Part shown: positions 51,102 to 62,277 of the stretch, in pieces
Numbering within the stretch: the first letter of the stretch is position 1
Layout of the letters: every line of letters begins with the position of its first letter
Assembly: GCF_000718305.1 (NCBI RefSeq)
Contig: NZ_JOFQ01000002.1
Location: 1-64,000, forward strand
DNA length: 64,000 nucleotides
Direction of reading: 5' to 3'
DNA from: Streptomyces niger
Lineage (GTDB): Bacteria; Actinomycetota; Actinomycetes; Streptomycetales; Streptomycetaceae
Notes under the pieces: generated by a model
Told to the model about the DNA's origin: nothing
The model's input: the letters and a program-made list of their open reading frames with translations, nothing else
Databases searched by the model: none
Program-made: the position numbers and the translations under genes

Positions 51102-51875
51102 GGCGGCGGCATCTCCTAGGACGAGCTTCGGCGGCCGAACGGTCATGCCCGGTCGCGGGTGGACGGCTGGGCGGCCCTTCCGTACGCCGCGCTCGGCGCC
51201 GTACGTAAAGCCGCCCTAAGGGTGTGTCAGCGCCGCTAGGTTACCGAGCCGCCCTTGCGCCGCCGCACCCGACCCGCCCCTGAGCGATCACGCGCCGATC
51301 ACATGGTCACGACCGGCCGTCCTGAACACGTCCGATCCCGTTCGCCGGCGCTCTCGCTGGGCGAGTCGCGGTCGGCGTGCGGCCGGATTGCCGAAGTCCT
51401 CACGGGAACTGCCGGAAGAATTCACCTACCGTCCGTTCGAGTGGCCGTGGGGGCGCGAATCCGCCGGGCCCGTCAGAGGAATAGCGGCAAAGGCAAAGGA
51501 ATGCGCCGCGTCACACGAATTGATCATGTCCGGTGCACCCGTCCGAGTGACACGGTGATCAATTCTCGATTCGGGCCGGAGCGGTCGGGAGAGTGATCGT
51601 GAGACACCGAACGGAGCAGTGGAAGCCCGCCATCCGGATCCCGGCAAAACGGGACGTTCGACCTCTCGATCAAGGTCATCTTGGGGTGTGACGTACGTGT
51701 TTCGCTGCGCTCAAGAAGCGCCTCCGACCTGCGAATACCTGCTTCCGGCGGGCGGTCGATGCACGTTACGGCCATCGTTGTCAAGCCCCGAGATGCGCCC
51801 TGACCTGCGAAAACGCCATTCAGAACCAACCGTTCCCGTGTTAGGATGGATAGCCACGGAAGGGGTACCTGTCAC
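51102..51875. other. 774-bp intergenic region before carD
   Basis: I see no gene here. It contains a 10-bp perfect inverted repeat, GAATTGATCA (51517-51526) and TGATCAATTC (51556-51565), and a twice-used word near GACCTGCGAA (about 51728 and 51803). TAGGAT at 51843-51848 is a good -10 for carD. The size suggests long 5' leaders or an unannotated RNA. Confidence 0.5.
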
Positions 51876-52358
51876 ATGACGTTCAAGGTTGGCGACACCG
51901 TGGTCTATCCCCATCACGGGGCCGCGCTGATCGAGGCCATCGAAACTCGCCAGATCAAAGGCGTGGACAAGACCTACTTGGTGCTGAAGGTCGCCCAGGG
52001 CGACCTGACGGTTCGTGTGCCAGCGGACAATGCGGAGTTCGTCGGTGTGCGCGATGTGGTCGGCCAGGACGGGCTCGACCGGGTCTTCGAGGTGCTTCGC
52101 GCACCATATGCAGAAGAGCCGACGAACTGGTCCCGTCGCTACAAGGCAAATCTCGAAAAGCTCGCCTCCGGCGACGTGATCAAGGTCGCCGAGGTGGTTC
52201 GCGACCTGTGGCGTCGTGAGCGTGAGCGCGGTCTCTCCGCAGGTGAGAAGCGCATGCTCGCCAAGGCGCGCCAGATCCTGGTGAGCGAGCTCGCTCTCGC
52301 GGAGAACACCAACGAAGACAAGGCCGAGGCTCTGCTCGACGAGGTCCTCGCGTCCTGA
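51876..52358 (+). CDS. carD: CarD-family RNA polymerase-binding regulator
   Basis: This 160-residue protein has the N-terminal RNA-polymerase-interaction (Tudor-like) domain, [20 protein letters not shown] to about residue 60. A helical C-terminal DNA-binding domain contains [20 protein letters not shown] and the tail [20 protein letters not shown]. CarD stabilises open promoter complexes and is essential in mycobacteria. The ATG at 51876 fits family starts, with AAGGGG upstream; a GTG-like extension to 51846 is unlikely. ispD and ispF follow after a long spacer. Confidence 0.96.
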   Translation: MTFKVGDTVVYPHHGAALIEAIETRQIKGVDKTYLVLKVAQGDLTVRVPADNAEFVGVRDVVGQDGLDRVFEVLRAPYAEEPTNWSRRYKANLEKLASGDVIKVAEVVRDLWRRERERGLSAGEKRMLAKARQILVSELALAENTNEDKAEALLDEVLAS

Positions 52359-53052
52359 CGCCCGACACTGCTGGGTCACCTCGCTGCTGGGTCTCCATGT
52401 CGTCTCCGTGTCGCTGGGAATTCCACAGCGACGGCGCTGGGGTCCACAGTGACTGCCCTGACTGCCCAGGGCGTACTCGGCGCTCAGCACGAAAATGCCG
52501 CGGTGCCCGCGCGACGACTGCTTCCGCACGGAAGCGGTCCGTTGCCGGGCGCTGCGGCATATCTGACGCGCTGACGGCCCCCGCCTCACGTGCCGCTTGG
52601 ACGTTCCTGGCTGTATGCCGGGGCGCGGCCCGACACGGAGAACGCGGAGCTCGTCGAGGACACGGACCCGCCGAGGGCACGTGGCTCGACGACAACGCGT
52701 GACTCAACGAGGACACGTGACTCGACGAGGACACGTGACTCGAAACGTAGACACGTGGCTCAGCGCCGAGGCTGGCGGCCTCACCGGTGTTTGGCGATGT
52801 CAGCGACGACCGAAGCCGTCTGCGACGTCTGAAAATGTCTGCGACCCACCCCGATCGGCCTGATCATCGAGCTTGTCGACCGATGTGAAGGTGCGGACGT
52901 GCCGGGCCCGGGCAGCTGGCTCGACCGGCGTCACGGAAGGGTCCGGTCGGGGCGTCGCGCCCGGCACGGTGAGGCCATACCCACCTCGGCCGAGTAAACA
53001 AACCTGCCGCTCGAAATTCGGGGTGCGACCCCCGGCTCACGGAGTGCAACCG
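52359..53052. other. 694-bp intergenic region with an 18-bp CACGTG repeat array
   Basis: At 52675-52764 about five 18-bp units occur. The best are GGACACGTGACTCGACGA (52711-52728) and the next unit from 52729. Most units contain the palindrome CACGTG. Frames through the array give TRDSTR peptide repeats, but no ribosome site or family supports coding. Otherwise I see nothing here until the ispD start. Confidence 0.75.
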
Positions 53053-53802
53053 ATGTCTCAAGATTCCCGTCGACTTCGCACGGCGGCGGTCATCCCCGCG
53101 GCCGGCCGCGGCGTACGTCTCGGCCCCGGCGCCCCCAAGGCCCTGCGCGCGCTGGGTGGTACGCCCATGCTCATCCATGCCGTACGCGCCATGGCCGCCT
53201 CCCGCGCCGTCTCGCTCGTCGTCGTGGTCGCGCCGCCCGACGGCGCACCGGAAGTCCGCGCGCTGCTGGACGGCCACACCTTCCCCGAGCGCACCGAACT
53301 GCTGGTCGTCCCCGGCGGCGACACCCGCCAGCAGTCCGTGGCCCTCGGCCTGCAGGCACTGCCCGACGACGTCGACGTGGTGCTCGTCCACGACGCCGCG
53401 CGGCCCCTCGTCCCGGTCGACACCGTCGACGGCGTGATCGCCGCCGTACGGGCCGGTGCCCCGGCGGTCGTCCCGGCGCTGCCGCTCGCCGACACGGTCA
53501 AGGAAGTGCGGCCGGATCCCGAGGGCGGGCAGGAGCCGGTCGTCGGCACCCCGGAGCGCGCCCGGCTGCGCGCCGTGCAGACGCCGCAGGGCTTCGACCG
53601 CGACATGCTGGTCAAGGCGCACACGACCGTCACCTTCGACGGCGAGGGCGCGACGGACGACGCCGGCATGGTCGAGCGGCTCGGCGCGCCGGTCGTGGTC
53701 GTGCCCGGCCACGAAGAGGCCTTCAAGGTCACCCGCCCGCTGGACCTGGTACTCGCCGAGGCCGTACTGGCACGCAGGCGCGTGACGGACGGGTACGCGT
53801 GA
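53053..53802 (+). CDS. ispD: 2-C-methyl-D-erythritol 4-phosphate cytidylyltransferase
   Basis: This 249-residue enzyme makes CDP-ME from MEP and CTP, step three of the non-mevalonate isoprenoid pathway. The CTP-binding N-terminus is VIPAAGRGVRLGPGAPKALR. HDAARPLVP near residue 117 and VQTPQGFDRDML near residue 180 are further family signatures. ATG 53053 follows GGAG. The family's conserved Arg and Lys in the first motif are present. It precedes ispF, but 436 bp of repeat-rich sequence separate them, so co-transcription is uncertain. Confidence 0.96.
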   Translation: MSQDSRRLRTAAVIPAAGRGVRLGPGAPKALRALGGTPMLIHAVRAMAASRAVSLVVVVAPPDGAPEVRALLDGHTFPERTELLVVPGGDTRQQSVALGLQALPDDVDVVLVHDAARPLVPVDTVDGVIAAVRAGAPAVVPALPLADTVKEVRPDPEGGQEPVVGTPERARLRAVQTPQGFDRDMLVKAHTTVTFDGEGATDDAGMVERLGAPVVVVPGHEEAFKVTRPLDLVLAEAVLARRRVTDGYA

Positions 53803-54238
53803 GGGCGAGTGCGCGTGAGGGCCGGAGACGTCTGGGGGGCGGGCGCGTCGGAGAGATCGGGCGCGTCTGAGGGGCGGGTACGTCTGAGGAGGTAAGGACG
53901 TCTGGGGCGGGCGTGCCTGACAGCGGGCGTAGATGCCTGACTGACGGGCGGACGCGCTGACGGTCGGGCGCGCCTGACAGGCGGGTGCGCCCGACCAATG
54001 GGTGCACCTGAGAGTGGGGTCACGTCCTGGTGGCGGGCTGCGCTGTCAGGTGTCGGCCGCTTCGGGGGCGGGGCTGGGGTTCTGGTTCGGGCCTGGTTCG
54101 GTCTCGGCTGCCTGGGGGTTTGGGGCGGGGCCGGGGCGTATACGGGGGCTGCGGGGTGGGCCCCCTACCCGCATGACGAGCGGGGGCGAGGCAGAGTTCT
54201 CGCGCGGTTCGATGTTCACTCGCAGGGAGGAAAATCTC
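53803..54238. repeat. Degenerate GC-rich repeats between ispD and ispF
   Basis: About 200 bp from 53830 consists of loosely repeated words near GGGCGCGTCTGA with variable spacing. The rest is G-rich intergenic sequence. I see no gene. A good Shine-Dalgarno (GGGAGGAAAA) precedes ispF at its end. Confidence 0.6.
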
Positions 54239-54730
54239 ATGGTCACGTTGCCCCAGGTGGGGATCGGGACGGACGTACACGCCTTTGAGCAGGGGCGTGA
54301 GCTGTGGTGTGCCGGTCTGCTGTGGGACGAGGCCGCGAGCGGCGGCTACGGGCTCGCCGGGCACAGCGACGGCGACGTCGCCGCGCACGCCGCCTGCGAC
54401 GCCCTCTTCTCCGCCGCCGGGATCGGCGACCTCGGCGCGCACTTCGGTACGAGCCGCCCCGAGTGGTCCGGCGCCTCCGGCGTGACCCTGCTCGCCGAGG
54501 CCGCCCGCATCGTCCGCGCCGAGGGCTTCGAGATCGGCAACATCGCCGTGCAGGTCATCGGCGTACGCCCGAAGATCGGCAAGCGCCGCGAGGAGGCCCA
54601 GAAGGCCCTTTCGGCCGCGGCCGGCGCACCCGTCGCGGTATCCGGCACCACCACCGACGGACTCGGCCTCACCGGCCGCGGCGAAGGCCTGGCAGCCCTG
54701 GCCACGGCCCTGGTGTACCGAGCGGGCTGA
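54239..54730 (+). CDS. ispF: 2-C-methyl-D-erythritol 2,4-cyclodiphosphate synthase
   Basis: This 163-residue enzyme forms MEcPP from CDP-ME 2-phosphate. Zn ligands are in GIGTDVHAF (Asp and His) and a later His in [20 protein letters not shown]. The CMP-binding block is [23 protein letters not shown] 54239 follows GGGAGGAAAATCTC, and an upstream ATG at about 54173 is less likely. It works as a trimer in the cytosol, immediately after IspD and IspE in the pathway; ispE is not in the window. Confidence 0.96.
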   Translation: MVTLPQVGIGTDVHAFEQGRELWCAGLLWDEAASGGYGLAGHSDGDVAAHAACDALFSAAGIGDLGAHFGTSRPEWSGASGVTLLAEAARIVRAEGFEIGNIAVQVIGVRPKIGKRREEAQKALSAAAGAPVAVSGTTTDGLGLTGRGEGLAALATALVYRAG

Positions 54731-54793
54731 GCTCACCGCCCTCTCGTCCTGCCCTCGTGGGTCACGCCCCGTCACGGATCGGCCCGCCTTTCC

Positions 54794-54873
54794 GGGCACC
54801 CGAAGATCCGGGCACCCGAAGATCCGGGCACCCGAAGATCCGGGGATCCGAAGATCCGGGGATCCGAACGGAT
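54794..54873. repeat. 16-bp tandem repeat downstream of ispF (five units)
   Basis: GGGCACCCGAAGATCC occurs three times in exact tandem (54794, 54810, 54826), then two variant units beginning GGGGATCCGAA. It contains no spacers and no gene. Confidence 0.92.
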
Positions 54874-54925
54874 CGGGCCGCCTCCCGGGGACCCGAGGGG
54901 AATGGCGTGCCTCGGCGGGACGTTG

Positions 54926-55080
54926 GCGCAGTACGCGGACGGCACGGACGGCGCTACGTGGACGGCACGGGCGCAGTACGCGGACGGCACGGACGGCGCT
55001 ACGTGGACGGCACGCGGGCGGTACGTGGCCGGCATGCCGGCGCTACGTAGACGGCACGCGGACGCTACGTAGACGGGGTT
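54926..55080. repeat. 45-bp tandem repeat before cysS
   Basis: A 45-bp unit beginning GCGCAGTACGCGG is present at 54926-54970 and, almost exactly, at 54971-55015. Shorter degenerate copies around GCTACGTGGACGGCACG follow to 55080. The stretch has no credible gene. Confidence 0.9.
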
Positions 55081-55208
55081 GAGCGCGCCTCGTCCCCGGT
55101 CCGCGCCATAAGCCCTATATCGCCGCGAAGAGTGACGAAACGTTCGCCAGTGTCACGCTTCTGTGTCCCCGTGGCCCATCGGGTCGCGGGGCACTGCCTC
55201 GTTCCGTC

Positions 55209-55214
55209 TACCCT
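55209..55214 (+). promoter_or_regulatory. -10 element of leaderless cysS
   Basis: TACCCT ends 6 bases before GTG 55221 and no Shine-Dalgarno is visible, so a leaderless transcript is likely. Confidence 0.5.
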
Positions 55215-55220
55215 TGATGC

Positions 55221-56618
<1,398 letters not shown>

Positions 56619-56785
56619 CGGACGGCGGCGACGCGGACGCCGGCGCCCGCGCCCCGGTGGGCGCGGGCGGCGCAGCCCCGTCCCGGTAGCCCGCACAGGG
56701 CGCCGCGGGCGACACTCATATGCATACGCAGCAGACATCACATCCACGTCGAGAGACGTCGAGAGCAGTAAGAGACAGGTGACCC

Positions 56786-57742
56786 ATGGCCGGCAACAGC
56801 CAGCGCAGGAACCGCCGCACGTCCAACAAGAAGGGCATGCAGGTCGGTAGCGGCGGCCAGCGGCGCCGGGGCCTGGAGGGCAAGGGCCCCACCCCGCCCG
56901 CGTCCGCCCGCAAGGGACATGTGAAGAACCGCATCGCCAACGCCAAGGCGAAGCAGGTACAGAGCAACCGCCGCCCGGCTCCGCGCCGCGGCGGCGCCAA
57001 GGGTACGGCGGAGCTGGTGGTCGGCCGTAACCCGGTCGTGGAGGCGCTGCGCGAGGACATCCCCGCGACGACGCTGTACGTCCAGCAGTTCATCGACAGC
57101 GACGAGCGGGTGCGCGAGGCGCTCCAGCTCGCCGCCGACCGCGGCCTGAACCTCATGGAGGCGCCGCGCCCCGAGCTGGACCGCATGACCAACGGGCTCA
57201 ACCACCAGGGCCTGGTACTGCAGATCCCGCCGTACGACTACGCGCACCCCGAGGACCTCCCGGCGGCCGCGTTCGACAACGGCGAGGACCCGCTGATCGT
57301 CGCCCTCGACGGCGTCACCGACCCGCGCAACCTCGGTGCGGTCGTCCGTTCCGTCTCCGCGTTCGGCGGCCACGGCGTGGTCGTACCGGAGCGGCGCGCG
57401 GCCGGAATGACGGCGGGCGCGTGGAAGACCTCCGCCGGTACGGCGGCGCGCACGCCGGTGGCGCGCGCGACCAACCTCACCCGTGCGCTGGAGACGTACC
57501 AGAAGGCGGGCATGACGGTCGTGGGCCTGGCGGCCGACGGTGACATGGAGCTGCAGGACCTGGAGGTGCTGGACGGCCCGGTCGTCATCGTGGTCGGCAG
57601 CGAGGGCAAGGGCCTCTCCCGCCTGGTCGGCGAGACCTGCGACGTACGCGTCCGCATCCCGATGCCGGGCGGCGCCGAGTCGCTGAACGCCGGCGTCGCC
57701 GCGGGCGTCGTCCTGTGGGAGGCGGCCCGCCGCCGGGCCTGA
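56786..57742 (+). CDS. rlmB: 23S rRNA 2'-O-methyltransferase of the RlmB/TrmH family
   Basis: This 318-residue SpoU methyltransferase has an N-terminal Lys/Arg-rich tail (residues 1-70), a substrate-binding L7Ae-like domain ([20 protein letters not shown]) and the knotted SPOUT domain. The three SpoU motifs are visible as [31 protein letters not shown] and [20 protein letters not shown]. RlmB methylates the ribose of G2251 in 23S rRNA. The basic tail is common in actinobacterial members and probably aids ribosome binding. Confidence 0.92.
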   Translation: MAGNSQRRNRRTSNKKGMQVGSGGQRRRGLEGKGPTPPASARKGHVKNRIANAKAKQVQSNRRPAPRRGGAKGTAELVVGRNPVVEALREDIPATTLYVQQFIDSDERVREALQLAADRGLNLMEAPRPELDRMTNGLNHQGLVLQIPPYDYAHPEDLPAAAFDNGEDPLIVALDGVTDPRNLGAVVRSVSAFGGHGVVVPERRAAGMTAGAWKTSAGTAARTPVARATNLTRALETYQKAGMTVVGLAADGDMELQDLEVLDGPVVIVVGSEGKGLSRLVGETCDVRVRIPMPGGAESLNAGVAAGVVLWEAARRRA

Positions 57743-58028
57743 CACGCGTGTGCTCCGGGGGGGCGGGCGATGACCCGCCCCCGGTGAGTACGGGTACGGG
57801 TACGGGATGAGGCTCCGTCCCGGTGTGCGCGAGGGTCAGAATCCGTCCGTGCGCGGACTGCGGGGCAGGGGTCGCCGTGCAGCCACGTACGCCACCGACA
57901 TATCGGGGCGAATTGCGCCGGCAACCCGGGGCAGAACATCACCCTCTGTGCATCCCGGGAAGTTTTGACGGGTCTCGGACAGATCGACCCGGTCAAGGCA
58001 GTGTCTTAAACGCTGGTCACTCGGTTAG

Positions 58029-59939
58029 ATGAGCGTGGACACCAGAACACCCCGCAGGCCTACGGGGGGACGCTCGCCGGGCTTCGATGACGAGCCGGTA
58101 CTGAGCTCGGTCAAGGTGCCGTGCGACCCCGCGCAGGTCATCGTCAATCACGCCAGTTTCCGCGTGCAGCTCGCGCCCCCCTCGGCGGCGGGCGCCGCGC
58201 GGGGTGCCACGGCCGCCGCCGCGCCCGGCACCGGCGCTGCCGGGCCAGCGCCCGCCCGGCGGCGCGCCCCCGTCGTCTGGACCGGCCGCACGACGCCGGG
58301 CGACGCCTCGGCGCCGACCACCCAGCTGCTGCACGCCGTGCGGAACAGCGCGGGCGGCCGCGGCGACGACGCCGGTGCGACCCAGGTCCTGCCCCGGATC
58401 AGGCCGGACGTGGCGGCCGACTTCGGACCGCCGTCGTCGGCCGGCGTGATCGGGCCCCGTGACGCCTCCGACGACACCGAGCTGATGCCCCGGCTCCCGC
58501 AGGCCCGCCCCACGGACGACACCTGGTCCGACGGTGCGTACGCCGCGGACGAGGGCGGCGCGTACATCACGACGGGCGCGGCCGGCACGTGGCAGGAGGG
58601 CGCGCACGCGGGCCCCCGGACCGGCTCGTACGCCGGAGGGGCTGACGGTGCGTACGCGGGCGGGGCCGACGGCTCGTACGCCGGTGCGTACGGCGGCGCG
58701 TCCGCCGGCGCCGGTGGCCGCGGTGCCCCCGGGACCGAGTGGCCCGAAGGCCCGTACGGCGGTGAAGATCCGTACGGCGACGAAGGCACGTACAGCGGTG
58801 AAGGCCCGTACGCCGGCGAAGGCCCGAACACCGACGCGGAAGGCCCGTACACCGACGCGCAATTCGAGCCGCGTCACGGCGACGGCCGCCGCTTCGCAGG
58901 CGACAAGCAGGCGTTCTACCCCGACCGCCGGATGAACCTCGGTGTCGTCCTGCTGCCCCTGCGCGTCTTCCTCGGCTTCATCACCATCTACGCCGGCATG
59001 GGCAAGCTCTGCGATCCCGTGTACTTCGACGGTGGCGAGCGCGGCTCCATGGTCAAGTGGCTGGAGTCGCTGCATCCTTGGGCACTCGCCACCCCGCTGC
59101 GCGACTTCGCGCTCGCGCACCCCGTCGGCGCCGGCCTCACCGTCGCCTTCCTCCAGGTCGTCGTCGGCGTACTGACCGTCTGCGGCCTCTGGCAGCGGGT
59201 CGCCGCCTCCATGGGCGGGCTGCTCTCGGCGGCCCTGTTGATGACCGTCAGCTGGCGCAACGTCCCCGTGTACGACGCCCCGGACATCATCTACCTCGCC
59301 GCCTGGAGCCCGCTGATCATCGCGGGTGCCCCCGTCTACTCCCTCGACGCGCGGCTGGCCGGCGAGGCCTGGCGCAACCTCGGCCCCCGCGTGGAGGTCT
59401 GGGACCTGCGGCGTCGCGTGCTGCGCCGCGGCGCCGTGATGACCGCGGTGGTCGCCGGCCTCACGCTGCTGATCGGCTCCCTGCTGGGCGGCGCCGTACG
59501 CTCCGCCTCCGGCCCGACCGTCCCGAAGCCGGGCGAGCCGCCGACCAACAGCCTCCCCGGCCGCCCGCTGCACACCCCGCGCGAGGCCCCGAACCGTACG
59601 GAGAACGGCCGCATCGGCGGTACCGCCCAGGGCAGCGCCTCGCCCACGGCGGGCACCTCCCGCGGTACGGGCTCGTCGGTCTCCCCGTCGGCCTCGCAGC
59701 CGGGCGCGACCCGGGAGACGGCCGGCGCCACTCAGGGCGCCCAGCCGGGCCGGACCACGAGCGGCCCACCCCAGCAGTCGGCCCCGGTCGACCCCGCCCC
59801 CGCCACCCGGGCCCCGACCTCCACGGCCGGCACCGGCGGCGGCACGACGGGCGGCGGCTCCTCCCCGAGCGGCTCGTCCAGCGGCGGCTCCTCAGGAGGC
59901 TCCTCCGGCGGCGGCACCCTGGGCGGCCTCCTGGGCTGA
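58029..59939 (+). CDS. DoxX-family membrane protein with long low-complexity tails
   Basis: This 636-residue protein has three parts. Residues 1-305 are Gly/Ala/Tyr-rich with repeats such as GSYAGGADGAYAGGAD and EGPYAGEGP. Residues 305-500 form a DoxX-like four-helix membrane domain (LGVVLLPLRVFLGFITIYAG, then LTVAFLQVVVGVLTVCGLW). The last 130 residues are Ser/Pro/Thr/Gly-rich and probably lie outside the membrane. DoxX proteins are linked to redox control. The ATG at 58029 has no clear Shine-Dalgarno. The tails make it far longer than typical DoxX (about 130-180 residues). Confidence 0.8.
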   Translation: MSVDTRTPRRPTGGRSPGFDDEPVLSSVKVPCDPAQVIVNHASFRVQLAPPSAAGAARGATAAAAPGTGAAGPAPARRRAPVVWTGRTTPGDASAPTTQLLHAVRNSAGGRGDDAGATQVLPRIRPDVAADFGPPSSAGVIGPRDASDDTELMPRLPQARPTDDTWSDGAYAADEGGAYITTGAAGTWQEGAHAGPRTGSYAGGADGAYAGGADGSYAGAYGGASAGAGGRGAPGTEWPEGPYGGEDPYGDEGTYSGEGPYAGEGPNTDAEGPYTDAQFEPRHGDGRRFAGDKQAFYPDRRMNLGVVLLPLRVFLGFITIYAGMGKLCDPVYFDGGERGSMVKWLESLHPWALATPLRDFALAHPVGAGLTVAFLQVVVGVLTVCGLWQRVAASMGGLLSAALLMTVSWRNVPVYDAPDIIYLAAWSPLIIAGAPVYSLDARLAGEAWRNLGPRVEVWDLRRRVLRRGAVMTAVVAGLTLLIGSLLGGAVRSASGPTVPKPGEPPTNSLPGRPLHTPREAPNRTENGRIGGTAQGSASPTAGTSRGTGSSVSPSASQPGATRETAGATQGAQPGRTTSGPPQQSAPVDPAPATRAPTSTAGTGGGTTGGGSSPSGSSSGGSSGGSSGGGTLGGLLG

Positions 59940-60174
59940 CCCGCCCGTCCACCCCCTCACCCCCTGGCCCGCTCCCTGCCCGTCCTTCCCACCACCTGTC
60001 AACCGTCACCCGCCACCCGTCAACCGCCACCTCCTCTGCCGCATGAAGGGGCGGTGGGGCGGGTGGCGGTGGCATGTGATGGTGACCCCACCCCTGGCCC
60101 CGGGCCCTGGGCCCACCCCCTTGCTCCCTTGCTCCCTTGCCCAGAGGCCCGCCCGCCCACCCCACCCCTGCTCC

Positions 60175-60210
60175 GTGTCCGTGCTCGTGTCCGTGCTCGT
60201 GCTCGCGTCC
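60175..60210. repeat. Six tandem hexamers (GTGTCC/GTGCTC)
   Basis: GTGTCC and GTGCTC alternate six times directly beyond the stop codon of the nucleotidyltransferase. The same style of hexamer tract occurs at 3306-3347. Confidence 0.75.
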
Positions 60211-60213
60211 GTC

Positions 60214-60951
60214 TCAGGGGCCGTACCGGGCGAGCTCCTGGGCGGCCTCGGTGAGGTCCTTCGCAGTGTCGATCGCGCGCCAGTAGGCGCCCTGCGGGAG
60301 CGGGAAACCGGCCAACCGACGCTCGCGCGCGAGCCGCGGGAACGTCGTGCGCTCATGGTCGCCACGGTCCGGCAGCAGCCCCGTGAAGGCCGCGGAGAAG
60401 ACGTACACACCCGCGTTGATCAGATAAGGCGACGGCGGCGCCTCGATGAAGTCCAGTACGTGCCCGAAGGGGTCGGTCTCGACGGCGCCCCAGGGAATCC
60501 GCGGCCGGGCCAGCGCCAGCGTGGCGTCGGCGCCGCGCTCGTGGTGGAAGTCCGCCATCTCGCGCAGGGAAAAGCGCGTCCAGATGTCCCCGTTGGTCGC
60601 GTACCAGGGTTGATCGGGGCGGGGAAGAGAGGCGGCGGCGTACTTGAGTCCGCCACCGCGGCCCAGTGGTTCGTCCTCCACAACGGTGGTGACGCGCAAG
60701 GGAAGTTCGGCCTCGGCCAGCCAGTCCTGGAGGACCTCGGCGAGGTGGCCGCAGGAGACGACCGCGTCGGTGACGCCCTCGGCCGCCAGCCAGGCGAGCT
60801 GATGGCCGATGATCGGGGTCCCGGTGCCCGGAATCTCGACCATCGGCTTGGGCCGGTCGTCGGTGTACGGGCGAAGTCGCGAGCCCTGGCCGCCTGCCAG
60901 GACCACGGCCTGCGTGGGATGCGGATACGGGACGCCTGTCATGATCCGCAC
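60214..60951 (-). CDS. Sugar-phosphate nucleotidyltransferase
   Basis: This 245-residue protein has the nucleotidyltransferase signature VVLAGGQGSRLRPYTDDRPKPM followed by VEI near residues 17-40, and the active-site block YATNGDIWTRFSL. The family activates sugar 1-phosphates with an NTP, giving NDP-sugars. It is shorter than RmlA and lacks a left-handed helix domain. The start may be ATG 60951 or ATG 60942. It is followed by a tandem hexamer tract. The sugar is unknown; the sequence is closest to GCD1-like proteins from memory. Confidence 0.87.
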   Translation of the reverse strand: MRIMTGVPYPHPTQAVVLAGGQGSRLRPYTDDRPKPMVEIPGTGTPIIGHQLAWLAAEGVTDAVVSCGHLAEVLQDWLAEAELPLRVTTVVEDEPLGRGGGLKYAAASLPRPDQPWYATNGDIWTRFSLREMADFHHERGADATLALARPRIPWGAVETDPFGHVLDFIEAPPSPYLINAGVYVFSAAFTGLLPDRGDHERTTFPRLARERRLAGFPLPQGAYWRAIDTAKDLTEAAQELARYGP

Positions 60952-61428
60952 CCTATGTGCTGGCTGTGGCGGGCCGGGTACGGGCGCTGCGCCCAGTCAC
61001 CCGACGTACGAGACGCCGCTGTCCGACGGCCATACGTCTTGGCCCGCCACCCGCGAGGATGACGGCCGTACGACGATCGGCCCGGCGGCCCACCGCGGTA
61101 CGTCCGTCATCACACCGTTCGTCACATGGTCTGATCGTGACGCTTCTTGCCTCTACAGGGTCAGTCTTCGCGAATTCAGTCGCAGTCGCTGCGAACGCAG
61201 TCGCCGTGGATGCGGTCGCCGTGGGTGCGGTCGCTGTGGATGCGGCCGTTACGGACGCAGTCGCGACGAGTTCAGTCTTCGCGACTTCCCTCTCCACAAG
61301 TCCAATCTCTGCGACTTCCCCCGCGACAGGTTCAGTCTCTGTGTCTTCCCTCGTCACGAATTCGATCGTGGCGTTGTCCGTCACTTCGACTTCGAGTATT
61401 ACCAGTTCGGTGGTTACGGGATGGTCGA
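60952..61428. repeat. 477-bp region with 15-bp (five-codon) repeats
   Basis: From 61185 to about 61290, units of 15 bp recur: GTCGCTGCGAACGCA, GTCGCCGTGGATGCG, GTCGCCGTGGGTGCG, GTCGCTGTGGATGCG and later diverged units. In one plus frame they encode VAVDA pentapeptides and stay in frame throughout. An opposing frame also lacks stops. No ribosome site or family supports either, so I leave it uncalled. Confidence 0.7.
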
Positions 61429-61848
61429 TCACTGCGCAGCGGCGACCCCGCTCGCGAACGACGTGTCACAGACGGGACGCGAGTACGCCTGGGCGCGGTG
61501 CGCGGCGCCGTACTTCTGCACCGCGGCGCGGCCCAGCGCGCGGGCGATCGACGCGCAGTGCTTGGCCAGCGACGGCCGCTTGGTGGTGGCCTCCTGGAGG
61601 TGGGTCAGGGCGGTCCCCGGGTCCTTCTCCTGAAGTTCGGCCAGCAGGCGGTCCCGCAGGACGTCCTGCGCGGCGCGATTGCGCGGCTGGTGGTTGGTGG
61701 CCGTACCGGAGGACGCGGTGAGCATCTGCGACTCGGAGGTCGGTGAGGCCCATGGCACGCGGGTGACAGCGAGTGTCCCGGAGAGTACGAGGACGACGGG
61801 CAGGACGAGAGCGAGAGTTCGGCCGATACGCCGGGCTGCGGAGTTCAC
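61429..61848 (-). CDS. Membrane-anchored or secreted hypothetical protein
   Basis: This 139-residue frame starts at GTG 61848, with TACCAT (61855-61860) ending 6 bases upstream, which suggests a leaderless message. A charged start (VNSAARRIGRT) and a hydrophobic stretch (LALVLPVVLVLSGTLAV) form a signal anchor. The rest is a small helical domain (RAAQDVLRDRLLAELQEKDP, then SLAKHCASIARALGRAAVQK) with two cysteines, CASIA and VCDTSF, that could pair outside the cell. I recognise no family. It is downstream of msiK on the same strand, with 429 bp between. Confidence 0.65.
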   Translation of the reverse strand: MNSAARRIGRTLALVLPVVLVLSGTLAVTRVPWASPTSESQMLTASSGTATNHQPRNRAAQDVLRDRLLAELQEKDPGTALTHLQEATTKRPSLAKHCASIARALGRAAVQKYGAAHRAQAYSRPVCDTSFASGVAAAQ

Positions 61849-62277
61849 GTCGTGATGGTAGCGAGCAGTGATGATTTGGCGACATTTAGTCACTCGGTCG
61901 AGGGATGAAATCGCCTGTCGCGTGTTAAATGATGTTGACGCACGCTGCTCGAAATGGCGGAACTGCCCGCCCAATTGTCGACAACGGGAAGCCCCGTACC
62001 TCCCCACTCCACCCCCCGCTCCAAACCCGCTCTCCTTCGCCGCCCCCCCCAGCACAACTCCGACAGGCGAGGCCGACGTCGAGAATCGATCGGGGTGGGG
62101 CGAGGGCGAGGACGAGAGCTAGGCCGAGAATCGGGGCATGGGCCGGGGCGAGGGCGAGAGGAAGGGGGCGGCCTCCACAAGGAAAACCGCCCCACCCGCC
62201 AGCTACCTCACCTGGCTCAGCTCACCTCGGCTCAGTTCGGCTCGGTTCGGCTCAGCTCAGCTGACCCGATGTGGCTG
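61849..62277. repeat. Gene-poor spacer downstream of msiK
   Basis: Two low-complexity tracts fill the spacer: a purine-rich stretch around 62085-62175 with GGGGCGAGGGCGAG, and GGCTC-based repeats with TTCGGCTCAG steps at 62215-62264 just after the msiK stop. I see no gene or obvious terminator hairpin. Confidence 0.55.

Noticed and set aside
52590..52832. 80-codon frame with TRDSTR repeats
   Set aside because: It is explained by the 18-bp DNA repeat; no ribosome site or wider conservation is visible.
60953..61432. Opposing open frames with Val/Ala/Thr repeats
   Set aside because: Both strands are open because of the 15-bp repeat; neither has a start signal or recognisable domain.
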